A stretch of 64,000 nt of DNA from Cyanoderma ruficeps. Taxonomy: Eukaryota; Chordata; Aves; Passeriformes; Timaliidae. The notes under the pieces are model-generated. The model was not told where the DNA came from. It worked only from the letters and a program-made list of their open reading frames with translations, and did not search any database. The stretch is from the NCBI GenBank assembly GCA_008694505.1, contig VZDJ01007755.1, positions 13,518,695-13,582,694 on the forward strand. Reading direction: 5' to 3'. Numbering within the stretch: the first letter of the stretch is position 1; each line of letters opens with the position of its first letter. Below, one piece after another: positions 13,640 to 24,706 of the stretch. Both the position numbers and the translations under genes were made by a program.

Positions 13640-14535
13640 CACAGATTGTGCTGTCCCACCCTTTTGGGGCAGGGAACACCCAAGATTGGTGGATGCACGT
13701 GGTTGAGAGGAATGACAAAAGCGAGAGGCTTTTTTTTTTTTTTTCCCCAAAAAAATCTTATAAAGTATTATTAAAAAATTACACTCCTGACACGGAAATT
13801 GGTGTGTTAGTCCCCTGGCCTTCTGATATTAGCCTATAGCAGCATATTTTGGATAAAGGGGTAGGGTAAATAGGAATAGAGAAAGAGAGATTAATTCAAG
13901 AGAGGGAGAGAAAAAGGAAAGAATAAAAAAAGGAAAAAGAGATCACCAGTTCTGGCTCCTACATCAGTCTGGCTGGGGCTGGGGTATCCAGGATACTGGG
14001 GCTTAAACTCAGAGCAAGTGTGTACTTGTACAGCATTGAGCTGTGCTTATCCCCAGGAACTAGAACAAGCACATTTGTCCCAGAAAAATTGTCCTACCTC
14101 TGTAGGGCCTGCTTCTCCAGCCCCATCCTGTTCTTTCTCAGTGTGTGATTACCAACAATCCTTGGCTGTAATCACCAATAGTCCTTGGCTGACTCCACAG
14201 TTATCCAGGTACCAGTGGGTAACATGAGGGATTTATATCAGCCACTTGGGCAGTTCCTAGGAAAGTGTGGAGTGCTTTCTTTTAGTACTTTTCCCTCAAT
14301 TCTCTTGCACAAATTTCAGTTTTAAAAGAAAACACAGGAAACAAATATGAATTCTACCTTAATGTATTGATAGATACAATATCTTTGGACCCCAAAGGGT
14401 TCTGGAAAAGAAGCCCAGCAAGGTTCCATTTCCATTCTTGTCCAGCCCTGTGTAGCTGCTTAGACAGGTCAGGATCTCCCTGTATCTGGGTTTTTCCAGG
14501 ACAATGATAAAGGTGAACTGGTGAGAAATAATGTT
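13640..14535. mobile_element. Possible degenerate LTR element
   Basis: This roughly 0.9-kb block has a composition unlike its AT-rich flanks. It runs from a mixed-composition left part through a purine-rich stretch (about 13860-13950) to GC-richer text with a GATAAAGG motif near its right end (~14506). Phrases such as 'ggttctggaaaagaagcccagcaaggttcc' recall songbird LTR sequence, but I cannot place terminal TG/CA dinucleotides or a target-site duplication. Ends and strand are therefore uncertain. No open frame in it looks retroviral. Confidence 0.35.
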
Positions 14536-15654
14536 TCTATCTTTTTTTTTTTTTTTGGTTTGTTTATAACGGTCAGGTATCTTATAAGATATGAGTACTA
14601 CTACAGTTTTTTCTCTTCAAGTCTCTTCAACTTCCCTTGAATGTTTTTTAAATTTTCAAAAGGAGTCTTCCTAAAGGAGAAACACTGCAACTTCTTTAAC
14701 TAACATGATATCAAAATGTAGCTCAAATAATATTGTTTCATTAAAGCATAAAATATTTTTTGGTTGGGTTTTTTCCCCTACTTAAACAGGAAACTAGAGA
14801 CGATCTAATGATAATAGCACATAAACTAAATATTTAAGATTTCAAAATATATAATCTCTGCTTCTGTCTTTTTAGGAAAAAAATCTTTCTTCAAAAGTGT
14901 ACTGAGTTCATGGCAAAAATAAGTGTACAAATGTACATATATTTACAGATACTTTATGAATTCATAAAGGCAAACTTTAAAAATTGCAATATTGTGGTTT
15001 TAATATGGTTTTATTTTGGGATATTTTAATATATTGATTTATTTTATCTTTTTTATTTGGAGAAGGTAAAGAGAAATTTGCCTTCTTAGGCATTCTTGAC
15101 TGGAAACAATATTTCTACTGTAATGGAAATGAAAAAGGAAAGAATAATTTTCTTTGGAGATAGACAACAGCAGTTTTTGGGAGGTTGTTTTATCCTTGGG
15201 TTTTTTTGCTAATTAGGGAAATTTTTCATTTTCTCAGATTGGGCAACAAGACCTTTTTTACATTAGTTCGTGGTTCCTTTATAGCACTGGAATAATTAAT
15301 AGCAAAGCCTTTGATATAGTATTTCTGAAGTTATTCTGATTCTGCAATATTCTGTTAAAATATGAAAAGGTCACTGTAAACCTAAGGAAAATAAATTGAC
15401 ATTTATCTGAAAATGAAAAGTACTAAAAGGCATAGTAAAGATAAGGTTCTGTGGAGCCTCCCCAGGTGATATCTGCTGTTTATTATTTTCTGTCTAGCAA
15501 GAACTTTGTGGACTGTACAGTTAAATAACTACTAGAAATAATTTAATATTTTACCTTTTTTTTTTTTGGAATGATATAAGAACATTGACTTTGTCCTACA
15601 TACAAAATAAGCAAAGGCTCCTAATAAATAACAGAACGGCTGATCACTGGGGTT
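14536..15654. other. No gene seen
   Basis: AT-rich unique sequence with a poly-T near 14542. There is no recognisable repeat or open frame of interest. Confidence 0.6.
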
Positions 15655-16060
15655 TGCAGTACAAAACAGATATGGACCTGTTAGAGCAGGTACAGAGGAG
15701 AGACACGAGAAAGAGCAGTGTTTGAACACTTCCCATGAAGAAAGGCTGAATGAGTTGGAGTTGCTCTGTATGGAGAAGAGAAAGTTCCAGAGAGAGCTTA
15801 GTGCAGCATTCCAATTTACTAAAAAGACCTGCAAAACAGAGGGACAGAGGCGTTTAATCAGCGCCTGCAGCCACAGGTCAACGAGCAGTGGTTTTAAACT
15901 TAAAGATTTAGGTGGCGAGCAATGGAACAGGTTGCCCAGAGAATCTGTGGTTGCTTCATTCCTGAAATTGTTCAAAGTCTGTCTGGGTGTGGCTTTGATC
16001 AACCTGGGTTAGTGGAAGGTCTTTGAAGGTGCCTCCTAACTATTTTATGATTCTATGTTC
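15655..16060 (+). mobile_element. CR1 LINE, 5'-truncated 3' end
   Basis: The 3'-region text of CR1 is recognisable throughout. It starts at the 'atggacctgttagagcaggtacagagga' region, continues through 'gaaaggctgaatgagttgg' and 'aacaggttgcccagagaatctgtgg', and ends at tatgattctatg near 16058. Only the last ~400 bp survives. Open frames of 96 codons (plus) and 156 codons (minus) here are by-products of this repeat and are not genes. Confidence 0.9.
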
Positions 16061-19000
16061 AGTTGTTCCCCACTAAGAAAATTTGTTTTATCAGATGTGC
16101 TTAATATCAATCTGATCCAGCAGCCAGCTGAAGCACAATTTAGATGCATAAAGCATTATAAAAAAGGGCTGTGCCTAAAGTCACATATTTTAATCTCTCA
16201 AATAATGCATGATGAAGTTTAAATGTTATTTTTGTAGCATCTATTGAATATTACTATGCATGTTATTATTAGCTGGTACTAATAATACTATACTCCCAAA
16301 ACCTCAAAGCTTTCAGACCAATTGTATCTCAGTGATATTTGGTATTGTGTCATGCAAGTTTGAATTTTTCCCAGAGGGCTTCAAACAATGATTATATGCT
16401 GTTTCATCCCACTCTCTCAAGAGTTACGTTTTAGAATAGTTACTTTGCCTTCTCTCCTTTCATCTACACATTAATGAATGACATACTACTCTTCCCGTGG
16501 AGCCCGGCGAGATGCAAAACAATGTTGAGTTCTAATGTGTTTGAAACAGTCAGACTTCAGCCTCTTTACCATCTGAGATCATGGAAATGCTCATCCCATT
16601 GAATACTCATTCCCTGCATGTTGTGGACTGTAAGTGATGGTCACTGGAAATTGGCCTTAAGGAGAAATTACATCTTTTTTCCAGGCTACACCACAGCACT
16701 ATCAAGTAATGATATACTTAAAAATGAGATACACATATTGAAAAAACCAGAATCCCTCTGGATGGGAAAAATGCTTATAAGTTCTTCTGAAGCAAGCAAG
16801 TTTCTTGTCTGTGCCACTGTTAGCATGAGGAATATTCTAAGCAGTATAATGTGAGAAAGACAAAGGCCAGTACAGGTTAAATATAAAATCCAGCCTTTTA
16901 TAGACAGTTTAGCTATGTATTCAAAGTATTTTGGTTCTTTTGAAGAATTTCATTACACCTGGTTAAAGAGCTTTAAATATATGTCATGAAATATCTCTGC
17001 ATTTTATTTTAGTTAGTCTTCAGTGCTTTCTTCATCCTGTGGAGTCAGAAACACTGAATGTCCTCCTGGTAAGAATTATGTATGGCAAATGGAGGAGTTC
17101 AAATAAAGCTGCAGAAATCTTAGTCTTAGCAGACTACCAATAGATTAAAGAGTGTTAAAAGAAAGTATTAGTGTGGGATGTTTTATTGACAGATTCTTCA
17201 TCATCAGTGGACGTCTATTAATCAGCCTCTTAGGTAAGAGGCTGTCCTGAGCTGGGTATTTCTAGAGTTTTTAGTGGAAACTAAGAAAAAGTGAATAAAT
17301 AGAAAAGAATACCCCTTCACATTTCTTCATGTTTGCCGATGTAATTAAATTTCTCCTCATAATCCAAACAAAGCTTTAGGATTAATTTGACCTCATAAAA
17401 AAAAAATCCATGTAATTTTCAGTCTGCTAATTACAATTGCTATAAGATTTAAATATAAATCTTAAAATAATTTCTTTTAAGAAGTATATATGTACTTTTA
17501 GGTATATATGCAGTTCTTATCCACTCTAAATTTCCAAGGAGCTGATTTGGAATACTTCTCTTGTAATCATGGTCTCTTCTGCAACTTGCTTAAGAAGGGA
17601 GCATCTGTTTTTCTTACAGAAATTCATTTGTTGTCCTTAAAAAGAATGGTAAACATATTTTTGGGGCACTGAGTTTCAGCTGACCTTATCTTTGAAATTT
17701 TAAATACTAGAATTGCATAGGACTTTTCTTAAATGGACATGTACTCTGCCTAGAAAAATAGTCTTTAAAAATAAAGTATTTATCAATTATTTTTGATAAA
17801 GATTCCTACATTCTTAGATAAGATATTTAAGACTGCAAAGATAAAATGGAATCTTGAATCACAAATAATATTTAATGCTGTAACTTAAAATCTGTCAATT
17901 TAGTTATTAAGCTTATATGTCAGAAAAGGCCAATGTAAGTTTAGTTTTTCATCTAAACTTCAGGCTTGATCATACTAAGAAAACTCGATCAAGCCTGGGC
18001 ACTTCACAACTTATCATCATCTACATTCATCCTTATTCCAAATTAAAAGTAGCTTTATTGCAAGTGAATAAAGATAATCAAATTTCAACACATCTGAAAT
18101 CAGAATAGAACGTTCACATGGAAAAACTAACAGCTATTTGAGCACCTAGCATGGGTTTAGCTAATAAGCTAAAATTCAAAGAAACCAGGTAAAAAGTCAA
18201 CATGTGAATCAATTTGTGTTTCTAAATTTTTGTTTAAATGTTTTAGACAAATAAATTATTTACATATACTTTCAAAAGTGATTTTCAGTAGTTTACTTTG
18301 TGGGAATTAAACTATTATTTCTAACTCTTGTTTGATCGAGAATGTCTGAGACAAAGCATACTATTAATTTTTGTTTTAAATCACATTAATTTACTTAACT
18401 GATACATGCATTCAGTGGTGAAACTAAAACATCTTCACCAATAGGTGCAAAACCAATCAGTTTTAAGGGAATTTTTTTTTTAAAATAGGATGAAAGAAAA
18501 TAACAGCTTTGATTACAGATTGAGTATCAAAATACTCAGCAAAGCTTTCTAGGACATCACTTTTGTATTATTTCTGAAAGGAAAACCAAGATTTTTCAGG
18601 AAGTGTAAAAAGTAATTTTATAAAATATATTTTTGATGTTTTGACATTAGTCAAGCTTCTGCCAGAAGCAAAATTTCACTGCTGTGTTAAACACCCAAAA
18701 ATAGAGGGGTTTATCAATGACTGTGTTATCTGAGCTTCACTTGAGTCCTGCAAGGGGTCTCATTTAACGGATTTTAAGTGAAACATGTACTGTTCTGCAT
18801 GGAACTATGTCACCAGACTCCTGGTAATGGAAATATATTAAGAATAACTAGATCATGAAAAATCAGAATTCTGTGTCTTGCGGTAAATCTTGCCTTCCCA
18901 ATCCCTTACCTCTCTGAGAAAAACACAAGCATGCTTTTCTTCTCACATACAGTACATGTGATTCATATCAAAATTCAATCATGCTCAATTAGCACTCAAA

Positions 19001-20574
19001 ATTTTCCAATAATTATGCTGAAGGCAAAACCGGCACACACAGTGCGCTAAGGGAGTGAGAGACTAAGCTGTGCATAAATTCACTAATAAGAGAAAAGGTC
19101 AGTAGCTGATATTACTGAAATTTGATTAGATTTTAGATCCACAAGTTAGAAATCAATGTTTTTTTGGCTTGGACACTTCTGCTCTGCCATTCTCCAGAGC
19201 CCTGTGTCTAATCAGAGGCTGTACCAGCGTTGGATCCTCTCCTGGGCACAGAGACAGCAAGAAATGAGAGAGGCTTTGCAGGTCAGAACAGAAAAGCTCT
19301 GCCATTCCTGTGCTGAGTGGTTTGGGGAGCTGAAAGGGAAAAGCTGTAGCTACAGCTGTGAAGTGAAACAACTGTCATGTTGGTCAATGCCCACAGGAAA
19401 GGTAAAGCCAGTGCTGGGGATTTTATGGCTCTTTGAAAGCTTCCAGAAGCAATCTAGTCAAACCAGGATGAGTCTACAAAGGGCTCTTCACATAAACACT
19501 TCTGCTGAGTGGCTACAAATATGGGAGCTACAACCTAGATTTAATCCCACAGCTAAAAAAGCCCCCAAAACAGGCTTTAGATATATGCTGTTCCTATAAT
19601 GTGAAAACTGACAGATAACAGGAAATAATGAAACCTTCTCAACTCTCTTGACAATCCATATGTTCCATATGTTGTTCTGGGCATGAGTGGAAGTCTGTCG
19701 ACTCCCACTGCCCCACTTGTGTTGCCTCTGCACGTTCAGCTGAACAATTAAACAGATTGTCAGATGTATGGCACTGAAGTAACAGCTTTTCATGAAAGAA
19801 GAAAGCAAATGATCAAATGAAAAAAATGTAAATATGAAAAAAATAATTTCCAATTGGAATTCTTTCTGACTTACACCATCAAAAGAATGTGTTATATCAA
19901 TGCAAAATTGATGAGGCAGAAGAGAGGATTTGGTTTATGATGCTGGGGAAAAAAATCATCAGTTAGGAAACAAAAATGAAAAAGGAATTTTTTCCCTGCA
20001 GTCAAAGCCTCACCTACTTTGCCAAGACTACCTTACATTGTTAAAAGATCAGAACTGGCTAATCTGAGTGCAAGCCCTACGGCAAGGAGGTCTGGAGGTA
20101 AGTGATGAATTGCAGTTCTTGTTTTGGAAGATGGAGACAGAAGCTGTGACAGAAAGGACACAATAAATAAATATATATATTTATTATTGCCAACAGAAAA
20201 AAAATAAAGAAAACTGCAAAAGGCGGTCTAAAAAAGTAGTCTTTTTCTCTGGTTACAATTTAAATGTGGAGCAGGATTTGGTCAGATAATTTCTTCTCCC
20301 TGGGGTTGAGTTTCTTACAGGAAAATCTGTTTTTTGTTCAGACATAGCAGAAGGGGTCAAGCACTTGAATTAACTGACATAGCTTTTAAAACTTAATATG
20401 CAATTAAAACAAGAGGCTGCATAGCAGAAATAAGTAATTGTGGTGTTCGTTCAACTAGAACACACTGGATAAAGCGAAATCTGTATTGACAAACACTGCC
20501 TTTGTTTTTATTTGATTTATGAAGGAGATGATAAGACAAAACATATTTTTGTAAATGCTTTCTTGGATTCACTA
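16061..20574. other. No gene seen; AT-rich unique sequence
   Basis: No exon or element is recognised. The longest open frame (147 codons, plus, 19156-19599) has about 8 tryptophans, no known motif and no sign of splicing, and is judged noise. A perfect 11-bp inverted repeat lies at 17961-17997. Confidence 0.55.
17961..17997. repeat. Perfect 11-bp inverted repeat (hairpin)
   Basis: The left arm caggcttgatc (17961-17971) and the right arm gatcaagcctg (17987-17997) are exact reverse complements separated by a 15-nt loop. It could form a small stem-loop. It is too short for a microRNA precursor unless pairing extends outward, which I do not see. Confidence 0.9.
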
Positions 20575-20580
20575 CTGAAC
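20575..20580. repeat. Target-site duplication (left), CTGAAC
   Basis: Six bases ctgaac immediately precede the LTR and are repeated exactly at 21218-21223, immediately after it. A 6-bp duplication is the length made by many class II (ERVK-like) retroviral integrases. Confidence 0.9.
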
Positions 20581-21217
20581 TGCGGTGGTCCGGTGTGTCT
20601 CAGGCCCCCTGTCCCGCGTTGCCTGGCCAGCCCTGACACCCACCACAGTGAAGGTTCGGTTCGGTGTCCTGAGATCCTTCCCTGATCCTGTGGGGCCTTG
20701 CTGCAGCGGCAGCGTGAGCAATGGTGAGGAATAAAGGAAGGACTCTGATGGGGAACTTCTGCTGGAGTTTACTGAGGCCCACGTGGGACCATGTGTCCCC
20801 CAGATAGTCTCCCCACGAGAGCGCAGATCTCCCTCATGTAACACCTTGAGTGTGGGGGTGGAGAAAGGGGGAAGGGCACAGTGGGGAACCAGTCAGGGGT
20901 ATGGAGGGGGTGACCCTGTACATAAATGACAATCAATAGAACAAATCAATAATGCAAGGGAGGGAACTCCTTGGATCCTGGCCAATCTCTCGACGCCCTC
21001 ACTGGAATTTTCTAGACACAGGGAGAGGCCCCAAAGTGACTGACAGGACTCGGGGGTTCCTTAACTGATGATTGACACATAACTATAACTCGGGGGAAAC
21101 CATGAAGGGTTAAACATGGGGTACATGGAACAAACCATTACAACTTATAAAAACCAGTATAAAACAAGGAATAAATACATACAGAAAACTAATAAAACCC
21201 AAAACCACACCACTGCA
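20581..21217 (-). mobile_element. Solo LTR of an ERVK-like endogenous retrovirus, copy 1
   Basis: A 637-bp element with terminal inverted bases (plus-strand start tgcggtggt, end accactgca) is bounded by a perfect 6-bp duplication, ctgaac. It is homologous end to end with 40476-41113. Minus orientation is inferred because a polyadenylation-signal position reads AGTAAA here (20773-20768) where the sister copy has AATAAA, with a TTTATGTA TATA-like box further upstream on the same strand. No gag, pol or env sequence lies between paired LTRs, so this is a solo LTR left by LTR-LTR recombination. The polyadenylation signal is mutated in this copy. The ERVK label rests on the 6-bp duplication and LTR style. 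Confidence 0.9.
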
Positions 21218-21223
21218 CTGAAC
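21218..21223. repeat. Target-site duplication (right), CTGAAC
   Basis: Exact repeat of 20575-20580. The pair fixes both ends of the solo LTR to the base. Confidence 0.9.
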
Positions 21224-24006
21224 CACTAGCAGGGTGGACTCCAGTCAAGCTACTTGAAGATATGCTTGAGATAAAGACATTTATGTGCATTATAATGCCT
21301 GAATGATACGAGGAATATCTTAGTTATTCTACAAGACTGTGCAGACCAAAGTTCTACTTTAATTATCTACTCCTAACATCAAGATGGGGTGCCACCTGAA
21401 CCTCATGCTTTAACAAAACACTTCCAAAATTTTACCCACCTTAAATTGGTAACATGATATTAAAAAGAAAAATAAATAAATAGAGGGGAAAATAAGGTTT
21501 ATATTTAGAGTAAAGAACAATACATTAACATCATATGGAAAATGAAAAAAAGAATTAAAATGTCAGATACAATAATGTTGAAGACTTCAGTGTATTCCTT
21601 TAGCTTCTGCTGCAAAACCTTTAAAGGCTCACTGCAGCTCTTTTTTCCTCCATAATGTACAGAATCAACTGCTGGAACCCAGACCTCTACTAAATGATTT
21701 CTGACTTGGTTTTTTATTCCTGACTACAGTCAGCTCCTTACAGAGACAGATTTATAGTTCCTGAGGCAATATCTGTAAACAAATATTTTAATATTTTAAG
21801 AGCCATTTTCCTTAGATTTACCTTTTGTGTGTGTGTGTGTGGACTACGTCACTACATTCTTTGTATTAAGGATTTTTTTTTATCAGACACTTACCTGAGG
21901 AGAGATTAACTAATGCAGTAGAGCTGTAAGATTTCAGAAGAGAGATTTTTTTTTTTTTTTGCTCTGTTTTGGTGATGGACAGGAGGGCAAACCCATCAAT
22001 CTTTTTTTTTTTTTTTTGCTGGGTCATTGGCTGCCAGCTTGCTTAATTTTCTGACATTACAATTGAGAGAGATGTATTATGTCCATTAGGAAAACATCAT
22101 GAAGCCATGCCTTCTGTTTCATTTTTAAACCTCTGACATCAAAGAACATAGAGAATAAATGATCCATCAGCAAAACTCTGATAGTTGTTTCCTGTGTCTA
22201 CCTGATATATTGGTCAAACTAGCACATATTTACTATTTCCTTTTTTACAATTCACAATACATATCTCTCCAATGGAGTTATGAAGTATTGCAGTGACTCA
22301 GTTTTTGGAAAAGCTTTTTCTGGAAGATAAGAATCAGGACTTGAAGTAGCATCCCCATACTTTTACTCAAGTGCACTTGGAGCACAACAGAAAAACCTCT
22401 TAATTTCTTGATTGTGATTTGGCATGTGTTCTGTTGGCAAAACTAAGGGAAAACATTTTAATTCAGGGACACCTCAGAGGAATTAGACCAGCAGGCTGCT
22501 GAGTTTTCCTGGCATGTTGGGAAAGCTATGGAAATTTTTATTTCCTACAAGATAGTTCATTGCAACCTAAGTATTTGTCCTAGAAAATAATGAGGTATTT
22601 CCATTTAAAGCACAGATAATTCATCATATCTATTTTAAATAACATAATCAAAGGTGGCAGAGCAACCGCATTTCTTCCTCACAATTTGCATACTATTTTG
22701 AATTTTATTATTTTAAGGTTGCTTTCAAACTCTAGGCTGCTGATGGGGACTTTTAAAAAAATCTTCAAACAGAAAAGATACATTGTTAAATATATATATT
22801 TTTAAAAAAGAGAAAAATAGTAAAGAAGAAAAAAAATCTAATATTCCTCCAGTTTCTGACTGATTAGTAAGAGAGTTCATGGATGGCTACAGATATTCAT
22901 CAGAAGCCATAAAGTTAGAAGATGTGGTCAAAGTAGATGTAATACTCTCTGCTGGGCCTTGTGTCAGGGCAGCCTGCACCGGGTCTTCAGAAGCTTTTTA
23001 TCAAATGAATCTGCTGTAGTAGAAGCCCAAAGGAAAATGCTCTTCATTTCGGGGTGACACTTGTAACAAAGAATTCCGCTGATTCAGACATGCAACCTGC
23101 TAGTTTCCACCTAAAATGAGCAGAAGGATATCCACTGTAAAGCATGCTTCAAACTACACTTTTTTTTTAGTTTGTTTTAATATCTGAGGACAGGGAGTCC
23201 CTGTCAGGTCCTCCTCACCTTTAAGCAAAGTGTGACCTGTGCAAACAGCTTTTCCTGGTAGGCAATTCTGTTTCAACTTCTGCTTGTGTTTTCTCCTCCT
23301 ATGTCTGCCTGCCCAGGTGCCAACTGAGACTCTTAAAGCTGAAAATGCTTCCAGGTTTGTTATCCAAATCTCTTCAGAAGTTATTTCTGTTCCAGGTTCC
23401 TAACTGATGGTAATTTAGATGTAGTTTATTTCAAGGTAAACTTCACAGAGCTTGTTATGTAGCTCCTTTTGGCCGCTAGAAAAGTATAATCAGGGTGAAC
23501 ACAAGAATTTGAACACTGGCAACTTTCTTCTTTTCAAATACTATTAACATCAAAGCTATTAGCAAACACTTACTGTAATAATTTCCTTCATGTTTGCTTC
23601 CTGATAGCTTTCATGTGCTTCTAACTTTCATTACCATTTCCTTTATCAATCACGGGATGCTTTTTAAAATTTCACTTACTGCTTAAAGCACAGAGATGAA
23701 AAAATAGCAAAATCATGTTGCCATACTATTTTAAGCACTAACTAAATTTGAGATTTTTTTTTCCAAACTGAGACTGATTCTTCTCACTCACATGTCCTCC
23801 TGTCATATCTGTCATTCATTTCATTGTGGTATAATGTCCCTGGATAAAATGCATTAAAGAGTGGCATGGGGAACATTATAACTCAGGATTAACTGTAGCC
23901 ATTTTTAGCACTGTACAAGCTTTCTATTGTTTTTATGGACCACTTGGGGATTCTACAGAGAGGATATTACCTGAAGTCAGACAGAATTCCAGTCTGTCTT
24001 AAGTAC
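21224..24006. other. No gene seen; simple repeats only
   Basis: Mostly AT-rich unique DNA. It contains a (TG)8 run at 21826-21841 and two poly-T runs at about 21948 and 22003. No open frame or transposon is recognised. Confidence 0.6.
21826..21841. repeat. (TG)8 microsatellite
   Basis: Sixteen bases of perfect TG dinucleotide repeat. Possibly length-polymorphic. Confidence 0.95.
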
Positions 24007-24706
24007 TATAGAATCACAGAATCATTGAGTTTGAAAAAAAGGTTGAAGATTACCAAACTCAACCTTTGACCAAATGCCACCATAGCAACAAAACCACACC
24101 ACTACGTGCTCTATCCAGGCATTTCTTGAACACCCCTGGGAATGGTGACTTCACCACTTCCCTGGACAGTCCATTCCAATGCTGAACCACCCTTTCAGTG
24201 AAGAAATTCTTCCAACCTGAACCTCCCTTAGTGCCGTTTGAGGCCATGTCCTCTTGTCCTGTCACTAGTTTCCTGGAAGAAGATGGTGACCTCCACCTAC
24301 ACCCTCCTTTCTGATGCTTGTAGAGAGTGATAAGAACTCCCTTGAGCCTCCTTTTCTCCAAGCTAAACAACCCCAGCTCTCTCAGGCACTTTTCATAAGA
24401 CTTGAGCTCCAGGCCCTTCCCCAGCTCCATTACCCTTCTCTGGACTCATTCCAGCACCTCAATGTCTTTCTTAGAGTCAGAAGCCAAACACTGAACACTG
24501 GATTTGAGATGCAGCCACACCAGTGCCCAGTACAGGGACAATCATTACCCTAATCCTGCTGGCTGCACTATTGCTCATCCAGCCCAGGATGGCACTGGCC
24601 TTTTTGGCCACCTGGGTGTAGACTGGTTTGTGTTCAACAACTGTTGACAAGCACCCCAAGGTCCTTTATCACTGGGCAGATTTTTAGCCACTCTTCTCTA
24701 TCCTAA
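24007..24706 (-). mobile_element. CR1 LINE, 0.7-kb 3' end, minus strand
   Basis: The plus strand starts tatagaatcacagaatcatt, the reverse complement of the CR1 tail. It continues with the inverted CR1 3' region: 'ccctggacagtccattcc', 'agtgaagaaattcttcc', 'cttgtcctgtcactagtttcc', 'ctccaagctaaacaacccc', 'ttctctggactcattccag' and 'cagcccaggatggcactggcc'. It is one of the longest continuous CR1 3' pieces in the window. A 123-codon minus frame (24059-24430) and a 60-codon frame lie within this repeat and are not independent genes. Confidence 0.92.

Noticed and set aside
15532..16002. 156-codon minus-strand open frame as a gene
   Set aside because: It is antisense to the CR1 3' end at 15655-16060. 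CR1 antisense often stays open by chance.
19156..19599. 147-codon plus-strand open frame as a gene
   Set aside because: Its tryptophan content is very high (about 8 in 147) and it has no known motif, no splice or promoter support and a start in ordinary unique DNA. It is best explained as chance.
24059..24430. 123-codon minus-strand open frame as a gene
   Set aside because: It lies inside the CR1 3' region, outside the CR1 ORF2 catalytic domains.
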